A DNA stretch of 64,000 bases. Source: Cherax quadricarinatus. Taxonomy: Eukaryota > Arthropoda > Malacostraca > Decapoda > Parastacidae. Positions 11,960 through 23,280 of this stretch are shown piece after piece; the stretch's first letter is position 1; each line of letters begins with the position of its first letter. Under the pieces are notes generated by a model. The model did not search any database. It had not been told where the DNA came from and saw only the letters and a program-made list of their open reading frames with translations. The stretch spans positions 37,501 to 101,500 of the forward strand of contig NW_027195255.1 of assembly GCF_038502225.1 (NCBI RefSeq), written 5' to 3'. Both the position numbers and the translations under genes were made by a program.

Positions 11960-14849
11960 TCAAATCCAACCCCTCCCACTCATGTACTTATCCAACCTAA
12001 ATTTGAAACTACCCAAAGTCCCAGCCTCAATAACCCAACTAGGTAGACTGTTCCACTCATCAACTACCCTATTCCCAAACCAATACTTTCCTGTGTCCTT
12101 TCTAAATCTAAACTTTTCTAATTTAAATCCATTACTGCGGGTTCTCTCTTGGAGAGACATCCTCAAGACCTTATTAATATCCCCTTTATTAATACCTATC
12201 TTCCACATATACACTTCGATCAGGTCTCCCCTCATTCTTCGCCTAACAAGTGAATATAACTTAAGAGTCTTCAATCTTTCTTCATAAGGAAGATTTCTAA
12301 TGCTATGTATTAATTTAGTCATCCTACGCCGAATGTTGTAAAATGGAGACCAGAACTGAGCTGCATAATCTAGGTGAGGCCTTACTAATGATGTATAAAG
12401 CTGCAGTATGACCTCTGGACTTCTGTTGCTTACACTTCTTGATATAAATCCCAGTAATCTATTTGCCTTATTACGTACGCTTAGGCATTGCTGTCTTGGT
12501 TTAAGGTTGCTGCTCACCATAACCCCCAAGTCCTTTTCGCAATCTGTATGGCTAAGTTCTACATCATTTAACTTATAAGTACTAGGGTTATGGGCACTCC
12601 CAAGCTTTAGAACCTTGCATTTATCTACATTGAACTGCATCTGCCACTTTTCTGACCAAGAATAGAGTTTGTTTAAATCCTCCTGAAGTTCCATAACATC
12701 TACGTTTGAATCAATTATCTTACCTATCTTTGTGTCATTGGCGAATTTGCTCATATCACTAGTAATTCCCTCATCAAGGTTATTGATATATATTATAAAC
12801 AACAACGGGCCCAAGACTGATCCCTGTGGAACGCCACTTGTTACAGATCCCCACTCGGATTTAACCCCATTTATGGACACTCTCTGCTTCCTGTCAGTGA
12901 GCCATGACTCGATCCACGAGAGCACTTTTCCCCCAATGCCATGAGCTGCCACTTTCTTTAACAGTCTATGGTGCAGAACTCTATCAAAAGCCTTACTAAA
13001 ATCTAAGTAAATAATATCAAATTCTTTATCGTGGTCAACAGCCTCAAAAGCTTTACTGAAGAAAGGTAATAAATTAGTAGGACAAGACCGGCCTCTTGTG
13101 AATCCATGCTGAGTATCATGAATCAAGCTATGCTTATCGAGATGGCTTCTTATAATCTCATCTATAATTGGCTCTAGTAATTTGCCTACAATTGAGGTCA
13201 GGCTTATTGGGCGGTAATTTGACGGTAACGACTTGTCCCGTTTTAAAAACAGGAATTACATTAGCCATCTTCCACATATCAGACACTACACCTGTTTCAA
13301 GAGATAAATTAAAAATATAAGTTAATGGTTCACAGAGTTCCATTTTACATTCCTTAAGAACCCTTGAAAAAACCTCATCAGGACCCGGCGACTTATTTTG
13401 CTTCAGTCTGTCTATCTGCTTCACAACCATCTCACTAGTGACTGTGATGTTACATAATTTATCTTCTTCTAGCCCACTATAAAAATTAATTACCGGAATA
13501 TTGTTAGTTTCTTCCTGTGTAAAAACTGAGAGAAAATAATTATTTAAAATCGAGCACATTTCATTCTCTTTGTCAGTAAGGTGCCCATAGTTATTTTTAA
13601 GGGGACCTATCTTATCTCTAACTTTTGTTCTATAGACCTGGAAAAAACTTTTTGCGTTAGTTTTAGAATCCCTAGCAACTTTAATTTCATAGTCCCTTTT
13701 AGCTTTTCTTATCCCCTTTTCAATGTCCCTCTTAATGTCAATATACTGATTCATAAGATGACCCTCACCTCTTTTGATATGCCTATAAATTCCTTTCTTA
13801 TGCCCTAGTAGATATTTGAGCCTATTATTCATCCATTTTGGGTCATTTCTATTTGATCTAATTTCTTTATATGGGATAAACGTTCTTTGAGCAGCATGTA
13901 TAGTGTTCAGAAAACTGTCATATTGATAGCTCTCTTCGTTACCCCAGTCAACAGATGATAAGTGTTCTCTAAGCCCATCGTAATCTGCTAAGCGAAAATC
14001 TGGGACTGTTACTGAGTTATCGCTATTATCGTACTTCCATTCAATGCTAAATGTAATTGATTTGTGGTCGCTAACACCCAGTTCCTCTGAAATTTCTAAA
14101 TTATTAACAAGGGATTCATTGTTTGCCATAACTAAGTCAAGCAGGTTATTTCCCCTTGTAGGTTCTGTCACGAACTGCTTCAAAAAACAATCCTGAACTA
14201 CTTCTAAGAAGTCGTATGATTCTAAATTCCCAGTCAAGAAATTCCAATCAATATGACTAAAGTTAAAGTCTCCTAGAATTACTACATTATCGTGCCTTGT
14301 GGCCTTAACAGTTTCCTCCCATAGTAGTCTCCCTTGGTCCCTATCTAAGTTTGGGGGACGGTATATCACTCCTAAAATCAGTTTTTCATGCCCCTCTGAA
14401 AATTCTATCCAAACAGACTTTGTATGTGTTACTTCAGACTTAATACCCGTTTTTATGCAACAGTTCAAGCGATCTCGGACATACAATGCCACCCCACCCC
14501 CCTTCCCGATACTTCTATCTACTTGGAACAATTTAAAACCCTGAATATGACATTCCGCAAGCATGTCCCGACTTTTTGAATTAAACCACGTCTCAGTTAA
14601 GGCAAATACATCAATGTTACCTGCACTAGCAACTAATCTCAACTCGTCCATCTTATTCCTAGCACTACGGCAATTAGCAAAATAAACATTGAAAGACTCT
14701 CCTTTCTCTTTACCCTTCCAGCTCATTTCTATTTTTCTACTAAACCTATTACTGTCCTTATCACCCAAGGTCCCTGGCTTTTCAATATGTACCTCGTTTT
14801 TATTACTAGTTCCCCTAGAACTCGTAATATTACTACACTGGGACTTCAC
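11960..14849 (-). pseudogene. LINE-B copy 1 ORF2 (APE-RT), frameshifted
   Basis: The first part (14849-13158) is the APE endonuclease, with FALTETW, VALYVRDR, VILGDFNFSHIDW and VSDHKSITF, plus the start of RT (KQNKSPGPDEV). A frameshift near 13235, shared with the other copies, cuts the RT before its NYRP block. RT resumes in the frame of 13126-11960 with IYLDFSKAFDRV and SGVPQGSVLGPLLF. The catalytic block reads KFANDTK: the first aspartate of the usual FADD is asparagine. The start ATG kept in copies 3 and 4, 14 bases after ORF1, is ATT here. The product cannot be a working reverse transcriptase. Confidence 0.9.
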
Positions 14850-14884
14850 TGTTTTCCTGCCAAAACCAATACCACTAACTATTC

Positions 14885-15721
14885 CTAGTTTAAAGTCCTA
14901 ACTGCTCCCTCCACTGCAGTTGCCAGTGCTACCACCCCAGACCTAGATAAGTGAACCCCATCCCTGGCATACATGTCATTTCTGCCATAGAAGAGGTCCC
15001 AGTTGTCAATGAATGTTACTGCATTTTCCTTACAGTATTTGTCCAGCCAGCAAATGACACCAATTGCCCTGGACAACCATTCATTTCCAACTCCTCTCCT
15101 TGGCAAAATACCACATATGAGAGGGTTTCCACCCTTACTCCTAATTATTTCTATTGCTGACCTATACCTGCTAATCAGGTCTTCACTCCTACGTCTGCCA
15201 ACATCGTTGCCTCCAGCACTGAGACAGATAATAGGATTGCTCCCATTACCTCTCATGATGTCATCCAGACGGCTAACAATATCCTCCATCCCAGCCCCAG
15301 GAAAGCAAACTCTCTATCTCCTACTCCTGTCCTTCAAGCAGAACGCCCTATCAATATACCTAACTTGGCTATCCCCAACAACAACAATATTCTTACCTTT
15401 CTTAATGTCTTTCGTCGTGACGTTCCCGGTAGTCGACTCACATTCGTCGGGTAGCACTGAGAATGTATTAGATGTTTCCACAACAGTTTCCACGGCAGTC
15501 ACTTTCTTCTTCATCCTTTCTACCTTTCCATTCGTCTTCTTGATCGTCAACTTCTTTCCCTGCTGTCCAGCCACTGACCAGTTTCCCTTCTTGACCTGAG
15601 GACTCAAAACAGGAGGACTACTACGAATCTTCTTGTTTTCCTCGGTCAGTCGCCGAATTTCCATATTCGCCATCCTCAATTCTTCCTTAAGCTGTTGGTA
15701 AAGTTGCTCGATGGAGGGCAT
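14885..15721 (-). pseudogene. LINE-B copy 1 ORF1, coiled coil plus SGNH esterase
   Basis: The frame starts with ATG at 15721 (MPSIEQLYQQLKEEL) and has a short coiled-coil-like N-terminus (EELRMANMEIRRLTEENKK). It then shows SGNH hydrolase blocks: VVVGDSQVR (nucleophile serine block), LSAGGNDVGR, and ARDGVHLSRSG near the C-terminus (catalytic D and H). About 279 codons in total. An in-frame TAG at 15314-15316 separates the first block from the rest, and the same stop is in all four copies. ORF1 esterases are known from CR1 LINEs, where a lipid- or membrane-related role has been suggested. Confidence 0.85.
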
Positions 15722-15850
15722 CTTGCTTCAATTCTAGAGAGCGTGCAAACAGGTCTTCACAGAGCCAAGTACACGTCAACACTGCGCAAAAGCCAACTCA
15801 ATCAGGAGCTAGTGCGCAGCACGTCCGCACGGCCCAACAGCGATGCGAAC

Positions 15851-17936
15851 ACTTCATACCTCTGTATCTGCCGTAAGTGGTCGACTTCATACCTCTGTAT
15901 CTGCCATAATTGGTCAACTTCATACCTCTGTATCTGCCATAAGTGGTCAACTTCATACCACTGTATCTGCCATAAATGGTCAGCTTCATACCTCTGTATC
16001 TGCCGTAAGTGGTCAACTTCATACCTCTGTATCTGCAATAAGTGGTCAACTTCATACCTCTGTATCTGCCGTAAGTGGTCAGCTTCATACCTCTGTATCT
16101 GCCATAAGTGGTCACCTTCATACCTCTGTATCTGTCATAAGTGGTCACCTTCATACCTCTGTATCTGCCGTAAGTGGTCACCTTCATACCTCTGTATCTG
16201 CCGTAAGTGGTCACCTTCATACCTCTGTATCTGCCGTAAGTGGTCACCTTCATACCTCTGTATCTGCCGTAAGTGGTCACCTTCATACCTCTCTATCTGC
16301 CGTAAGTGGTCAACTTCATACCTCTGTACCTGCCATAAGTGGTCACCTTCATACCTCTGTATCTGCCGTAAGTGGTCACCTTCATACCTCTGTATCTGCC
16401 GTAAGTGGTCACCTTCATACCTCTGTATCTGCCGTAAGTGGTCACCTTCATACCTCTGTATCTGCCGTAAGTGGTCACCTTCATACCTCTGTACCTGCCG
16501 TAATTGGTCACCTTCATACCTCTGTATCTGCCGTAAGTGGTCAACTTCATACCTCTGTATCTGCCATAAGTGGTCACCTTCATACCTCTGTATCTGCTGT
16601 AAGTGGTCACCTTCATACCTCTGTATCTGCCGTAAGTGGTCAGCTTCATACCTCTGAACCTGCCGTAAGTGGTCAGCTTCATACCTCTGTATCTGCTGTA
16701 AGTAGTCAACTTCATACCTCTGTATCTGCCGTAAGTAGTCACCTTCATACCTCTGTATCTGCCGTAAGTGGTCACCTTCATACCTCTGTATCTGCTGTAA
16801 GTGGTCACCTTCATACCTCTGTACCTGCCGTAAGTGGTCACCTTCATACCTCTGTATCTGCCATAAGTGGTCACCTTCATACCTCTGTATCTGCCAAAAG
16901 TGGTCACCTTCATACCTCTGTATCTGCCATAAGTGGTCACCTTCATACCTCTGTATCTGCCGTAAGTGGTCACCTTCATACCTCTGTACCTGCCGTAAGT
17001 GGTCACCTTCATACCTCTGTATCTGCCGTAAGTGGTCAACTTCATATCTCTGTATCTGCCATAAGTGGTCACCTTCATACCTCTGTATCTGCTGTAAGTG
17101 GTCACCTTCATACCTCTGTATCTGCCGTAAGTGGTCAGCTTCATACCTCTGTACCTGCCGTAAGTGGTCAGCTTCATACCTCTGTATCTGCTGTAAGTGG
17201 TCAACTTCATACCTCTGTATCTGCCAAAAGTGGTCACCTTTATACCTCTGTATCTGCTGTAAGTGGTCACCTTCATACCTCTGTATCTGCCGTAAGTGGT
17301 CACCTTCATACCTCTGTACCTGCCGTAAGTGGTCAGCTTCATACATCTGTATCTGCTGTAAGTGGTCAACTTCATACCTCTGTATCTGCCGTAAGTGGTC
17401 ACCTTCATACCTCTGTATCTGCCGTAAGTGGTCACCTTCATACGTCTGTATCTGCTGTAAGTGGTCACCTTCATACCTCTGTACCTGCCGTAAGTGGTCA
17501 CCTTCATACCTCTGTATCTGCTGTAAGTGGTCACCTTCATACCTCTGTATCTGCTATAAGTGGTCACCTTCATACCTCTGTATGTGCCGTAAGTGGTCAC
17601 CTTCATACCTCTGTATCTGCCGTAAGTGGTAACCTTCATACCTCTGTATCTGACGTAAGTGGTCACCTTCATACCTCTGTATCTGCCGTAAGTGGTCACC
17701 TTCATACCTCTGTATCTGCCGTAAGTGGTCACCTTCATACCTCTGTATCTGCCATAAGTGGTCACCTTCATACCTCTGTATCTGCCGTAAGTGGTCAAAT
17801 TCATACCTCTGTATCTGCCGTAAGTGGTCAACTTCATACCTCTGTATCTGCCGTAAGTGGTCAACTTCATACCTCTGTATCTGCCGTAAGTAGTCAACTT
17901 CATACCTCTGTATCTGCCGTAAGTGGTCAACTTCAT
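15851..17936. repeat. 33-bp satellite, block B (about 63 units)
   Basis: The block starts at the LINE-B 5' junction with diagnostic variant units (GTGGTCGAC, then ATAATTGG, then ATACCACTG, then ATAAATGG). The same series is at the start of block C, and part of it at the start of D and E. It ends with a penultimate unit carrying GTAGTC next to LINE-B copy 2. Along its length it aligns with block C: the unit with CTCTGAACCTGCC at about 16651 recurs at about 30141. Confidence 0.96.
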
Positions 17937-18081
17937 AAGAACATAAGAAAGGAGGAACACTGCAGGAGGCCTGTTGGCCCATACTAGGCAGGTCCTTTAC
18001 AATTCATCCCACTAACAAAACATTTGCCCAACCCAATTTTCAAAGCCACCCAAGAAATAAGCTCTGATGTGAAAGTCCCAC

Positions 18082-20980
18082 TCAAATCCAACCCCTCCCA
18101 CTCATGTACTTATCCAACCTAAATTTGAAACTACCCAAAGTCCCAGCCTCAATAACCCAACTAGGGAGACTGTTCCACTCATCAACTACCCTATTCCCAA
18201 ACCAATACTTTCCTATGTCCTTTCTAAATCTAAACTTATCTAATTTAAATCCATTACTGCGGGTTCTCTCTTGGAGAGACATCCTCAAGACCTTATTAAT
18301 ATCCCCTTTATTAATACCTATCTTCCACTTATACACTTTGATCAGGTCTCCCCTCATTCTTCGTCTAACAAGTGAATATAACTTAAGAGTCTTCAATCTT
18401 TCTTCATAAGGAAGATTTCTAATGCTATGTATTAATTTAGTCATCCTACGCTGAATGTTTTCTAACGAATTTATGTCCATTTTCTAATACGGAGACCAGA
18501 ACTGAGCTGCATAATCTAGGTGAGGCCTTACTAATGATGTATAAAGCTGCAGTATGACCTCTGGACTTCTGTTGCTTACACTTCTTGATATAAATCCCAG
18601 TAATCTATTTGCCTTATTACGTACGCTTAGGCATTGCTGTCTTGGTTTAAGGTTGCTGCTTACCATAACCCCCAAGTCCTTTTCGCAATCTGTATGGCTA
18701 AGTTCTACATCATTTAACTTATAAGTACTAGGGTTATGGGCACTCCCAAGCTTTAGAACCTTGCATTTATCTACATTGAACTGCATCTGCCACTTTTCTG
18801 ACCAAGAATAGAGTTTGTTTAAATCCTCCTGAAGTTCCATAACATCTACGTTTGAATCAATTATCTTACCTATCTTTGTGTCATTGGCGAATTTGCTCAT
18901 ATCACTAGTAATTCCCTCATCAAGATTATTGATATATATTATAAACAACAACGGGCCCAAGACTGATCCCTGTGGAACGCCACTTGTTACAGATCCCCAC
19001 TCGGATTTAACCCCATTTATGGACACTCTCTGCTTCCTGTCAGTGAGCCCACTGTGTGGGCGAAACGTAGTCAATAAAGGATCACATTATACTGCATTTG
19101 TGTTTATATTGCCATTGTGTCGGTATTTTATACCATTTATTTCCATCGAGCCATGACTCGATCCACGAGAGCACTTTTCCCCCAATGCCATGAGCTGCCA
19201 CTTTCTTTAACAGTCTATGGTGCAGAACTCTATCAAAACCCTTACTAAAATCTAAGTAAATAATATCAAATTCTTTATCGTGGTCAACAGCCTCAAAAGC
19301 TTTACTGAAGAAAGTTAATAAATTAGTTAGACAAGACCGGCCTCTTGTGAATCCATGCTGAGTATCATTAATCAAGCTATGCTTATCGAGATGGCTTCTT
19401 ATAATCTCATCTATAATTGACTCTAGTAATTTGCCTACAATTGAGGTCAGGCTTATTGGGCGGTAATTTGACGGTAACGACTTGTCCCATTTTAAAAATA
19501 GGAATTACATTAGCCATCTTCCACATATCAGACACTACACCTGTTTCAAGAGATAAATTAAAAATATAAGTTAATGGTTCACAGAGTTCCATTTTACATT
19601 CCTTAAGAACCCTTGAAAAAACCTCATCAGGACCCGGCGACTTATTTTGCTTCAGTCTGTCTATCTGCTTCACAACCATCTCACTAGTGACTGTGATGTT
19701 ACATAATTTATCTTCTTCTAGCCCACTATAAAAATTAATTACCGGAATATTGTTAGTTTCTTCCTGTGTAAAAACTGAGAGAAAATAATTATTTAAAATC
19801 GAGCACATTTCATTCTCTTTGTCAGTAAGGTGCCCATAGTTATTTTTAAGGGGACCTATCTTATCTCTAACTTTTGTTCTATAGACCTGGAAAAAACTTT
19901 TTGCGTTAGTTTTAGAATCCCTAGCAACTTTAATTTCATAGTCCCTTTTAGCTTTTCTTATCCCCTTTTCAATGTCCCTCTTAATGTCAATATACTGATT
20001 CATAAGATGACCCTCACCTCTTTTGATATGCCTATAAATTCCTTTCTTATGCCCTAGTAGATATTTGAGCCTATTATTCATCCATTTTGGGTCATTTCTA
20101 TTTGATCTAATTTCTTTATATGGGATAAACGTTCTTTGAGCAGCATGTATAGTGTTCAGAAAACTGTCATATTGATAGCTCTCTTCGTTACCCCAGTCAA
20201 CAGATGATAAGTGTTCTCTAAGCCCATCGTAATCTGCTAAGCGAAAATCTGGGACTGTTACTGAGTTATCGCTACTATCGTACTTCCATTCAATGCTAAA
20301 TGTAATTGATTTGTGGTCGCTAACACCCAGTTCCTCTGAAATTTCTAAATTATTAACAAGGGATTCATTGTTTGCCATAACTAAGTCAAGCAGGTTATTT
20401 CCCCTTGTAGGTTCTGTCACAAACTGCTTCAAAAAACAATCCTGAACTACTTCTAAGAAGTCGTATGATTCTAAATTCCCAATCAAGAAATTCCAATCAA
20501 TATGACTAAAGTTAAAGTCTCCTAGAATTACTACATTATCGTGCCTTGTGGCCTTAACAATTTCCTCCCATAGTAGTCTCCCTTGGTCCCTATCTAAGTT
20601 TGGGGGACGGTATATCACTCCTAAAATCAGTTTTTCATGCCCCTCTGAAAATTCTATCCAAACAGACTTTGTATGTGTTACTTCAGACTTAATACCCGTT
20701 TTTATGCAACAGTTCAAGCGATCTCGGACATACAATGCCACCCCACCCCCCTTCCCGATACTTCTATCTACTTGGAACAATTTAAAACCCTGAATATGAC
20801 ATTCCGCAAGCATGTCCCGACTTTTTGAATTAAACCACGTCTCAGTTAAGGCAAATACATCAATGTTACCTGCACTAGCAACTAATCTCAACTCGTCCAT
20901 CTTATTCCTAGCTCTACGGCAATTAGCAAAATAAACATTGAAAGACTCTCCTTTCTCTTTACCCTTTCAGCTCATTTCTA
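18082..20980 (-). pseudogene. LINE-B copy 2 ORF2 (APE-RT), multiply broken
   Basis: APE and RT are as in copy 1, with the shared frameshift near 19487 and the same FANDTK at the catalytic site. Private lesions are a nonsense change near 20967, where a tryptophan TGG has become TGA just before the APE domain, and the 103-base insertion that splits the RT after its KAFDRV-type block (written KGFDRV here). The best open pieces are 20900-19407 (APE), 19375-19082 (RT start), 19074-18484 (RT palm and thumb) and 18480-18082 (C-terminus). Confidence 0.88.
19050..19152. mobile_element. 103-bp insertion, probable Penelope-like fragment with half hammerhead core
   Basis: The insertion is absent from LINE-B copies 1, 3 and 4 and is flanked by GAGCC on both sides (19045-19049 and 19148-19152). 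It starts with a hairpin CCCAC-TGT-GTGGG followed by CGAAAC, which is the stem II plus GAAA half of a hammerhead ribozyme, then GTAGTCAATAAAGG. Penelope-like elements are known to carry hammerhead motifs in their terminal repeats. The upstream CUGAUGA half is missing: the host LINE supplies only CAGTGAG. No open frame is present. Confidence 0.5.
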
Positions 20981-21133
20981 TTTTTCTACTAAACCTATTA
21001 CTGTCCTTATCACCCAAGGTCCCTGGCTTTTCAATATGTACCTCGTTTTTATTACTAGTTCCCCTAGAACTCGTAATATTACTACACTGGGACTTCACTG
21101 TTTTCCTGCCAAAACCAATACCACTAACTATTC

Positions 21134-21970
21134 CTAGTTTAAAGTCCTAACTGCTCCCTCCACTGCAGTTGCCAGTGCTACCACCCCAGACCTAGATAAG
21201 TGAACCCCATCCCTGGCATACATGTCATTTCTGCCATAGAAGAGGTCCCAGTTGTCAATGAATGTTACTGCATTTTCATTACAGTATTTGTCCAGCCAGC
21301 AAATGACACCAATTGCCCTGGACAACCATTCATTTCCAACTCCTCTCCTTGGCAAAATACCACATATGAGAGGGTTTCCACCCTTACTCCTAATTATTTC
21401 TATTGCTGACCTATACCTGCTAATCAGGTCTTCACTCCTACGTCTGCCAACATCGTTGCCTCCAGCACTGAGACAGATAATAGGATTGCTCCCATTACCT
21501 CTCATGATGTCATCCAGACAGCTAACAATATCCTCCATCCCAGCCCCAGGAAAGCAAACTCTCTATCTCCTACTCCTGTCCTTCAAGCAGAACGCCCTAT
21601 CAATATACCTAACTTGGCTATCCCCAACAACAACAATATTCTTACCTTTCTTAATGTCTTTCGTCGTGACGTTCCCGGTAGTCGACTCACATTCGTCGGG
21701 TAGCACTGAGAATGTATTAGATGTTTCCACAACAGTTTCCACGGCAGTCACTTTCTTCTTCATCCTTTCTACCTTTCCATTCGTCTTCTTGATCGTCAAC
21801 TTCTTTCCCTGCTGTCCAGCCACTGACCAGTTTCCCTTCTTGACCTGAGGACTCAAAACAGGAGGACTACTACGAATCTTCTTGTTTTCCTCGGTCAGTC
21901 GCCGAATTTCCATATTCGCCATCCTCAATTCTTCCTTAAGCTGTTGGTAAAGTTGCTCGATGGAGGGCAT
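21134..21970 (-). pseudogene. LINE-B copy 2 ORF1 (SGNH esterase), stop codon shared
   Basis: This is the same 279-codon frame as in copy 1, with GDSQ, GGND and DGVHLS blocks and the shared in-frame TAG at 21563-21565. Only a few substitutions separate it from copy 1 (for example SCLDD for SRLDD). Confidence 0.85.
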
Positions 21971-22099
21971 CTTGCTTCAATTCTAGAGAGCGTGCAAACA
22001 GGTCTTCACAGAGCCAAGTACACGTCAACACTGCGCAAAAGCCAACTCAATCAGGAGCTAGTGCGCAGCACGTCCGCACGGCCCAACAGCGATGCAAAC

Positions 22100-22529
22100 A
22101 CTTCATACCTCTGTATCTGCCGTAAGTGGTCGACTTCATACCTCTGTATCTGCCGTAATTGGTCAACTTCATACCTCTGTATCTGCCATAAGTGGTCAAC
22201 TTCATACCACTGTATCTGCCATAAATGGTCAGCTTCATACCTCTGTATCTGCCGTAAGTGGTCAACTTCATACCTCTGTATCTGCAATAAGTGGTCAACT
22301 TCATACCTCTGTATCCGCCGTAAGTGGTCAGCTTCATACCTCTGTATCTGCCATAAGTGGTCACCTTCATACCTCTGTATCTGCCATAAGTGGTCACCTT
22401 CATACCTCTGTATCTGCCGTAAGTGGTCACCTTCATACCTCTGTATCTGCCATAAGTGGTCACCTTCATACCTCTGTATCTGCCATAAGTGGTCACCTTC
22501 ATACCTCTGTATCTGCCGTAAGTGGTCAC
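22100..22529. repeat. 33-bp satellite, block C left part (13 units)
   Basis: The block begins with the same variant series as block B and stops inside a unit at GTGGTCAC, where the LTR element is inserted. Bases 22525-22529 (GTCAC) are the target duplication repeated at 29798-29802. Confidence 0.96.
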
Positions 22530-22953
22530 TGTGGCATGCAAAGAGTACGTAACCTTTATTCGGCGCATGGACACACCCTCATTTACAGGCTATCTCCCCG
22601 AACCAGCGAACCAGGTTGCTAAGAGTTGGTGATGGGGCCCCATCGTTCAACTAGTGACCAGGTTCTAGCCAATAAGAAGGTGGGATTGGCAATCGCAGAG
22701 GTTATGTGGATACCGCTCTCCTGTCTGCCCTTGTCATTCTCATTCTAGAGTTGGTTGAGCACGGTCTGCTATCTTGTGGCTTCTATTTCTGCCTTGCTTC
22801 CCGTGACGTGCACTATACTTATTACTGTACATAGTGTACATATTGCTGTTCTAAATTGGTGAAGGATAATATAAGTCTAAACTTTTTCTGCTGTGTTTCT
22901 TTTGCTCCCATTACACCTGGGATAACAGGCCTTTGAAATCCTAGGTTGTAATA
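22530..22953 (+). repeat. 5' LTR
   Basis: It starts TGTGGCATGCAAAGAG and ends GGTTGTAATA, 424 bases. The downstream sequence starts TGG directly at the LTR edge, where a tRNA primer binding site is expected, but the matching tRNA was not identified. It differs from the 3' LTR at roughly four positions (for example TCCCCGAACC against TCCCCCAACC). Confidence 0.93.
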
Positions 22954-23280
22954 TGGGTAGCCTGTCCGAGAGCTGGAGCTGGACTTAGAGAAACGGTTGA
23001 GCTTAGGGTGAAGCTTGTAGCAGGAACATTGTGTAGCTTGCTGTCTCGCTTCACTTTACAAATTTTGCGTGTCAGTTGCTTATGATCAGTCTTGCTATTG
23101 TGTGATCGTTCAACAGCTCGCTACTAGCTTGTTCAGTGTGCACGCTTCGCTACGGTCAATCTTGTGTGCAGTCGGCTTTGCTTGTATGCGTATTCTGGAA
23201 TCGTACTGTGCATAGCTAAGCGTGTTCTGCAAATTAACGTGTTACGTTGGGGTATTCGTACTGTGCATAGCGAATAACTT

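Larger units (their letters stand above)
11815..15850 (-). mobile_element. LINE-B copy 1, CR1-like with esterase ORF1
   Basis: Read on the minus strand the element has a short 5' untranslated region (about 15850-15722), ORF1 with an SGNH esterase domain, ORF2 with APE and RT, and a 3' end carrying two copies of an 8-base unit (TTCTTATG), as is usual for CR1-type LINEs. The 3' end abuts satellite at ...ACTTCAT and the 5' end abuts ACTTCATACC, so an 8-base ACTTCATA target duplication is possible. Copies 2-4 have the same two junctions. This copy lacks about 27 bases near 12337 that the other copies keep. Confidence 0.92.
17937..22099 (-). mobile_element. LINE-B copy 2
   Basis: The structure and both satellite junctions are those of copy 1. 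It is about 100 bases longer because of a private insertion at 19050-19152. It is closest to copy 1: both read ETNNI and CFLKQF where copies 3 and 4 read DTDNI and CILKQF. Confidence 0.92.

Noticed and set aside
12740..12770. FAND as a new type of reverse transcriptase active site
   Set aside because: All four copies descend from one dead insertion and carry other inactivating lesions. The change is most simply a mutation of FADD.
15003..15599. Plus-strand 198-codon frame repeated at each LINE-B copy
   Set aside because: It is antisense to the esterase ORF1, is conserved only because the copies are recent duplicates, and has no recognisable domain.
22954..22974. Specific tRNA primer for the LTR element
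   Set aside because: The site begins with TGG in the right place, but no tRNA 3' end could be matched with confidence, so no primer is named.
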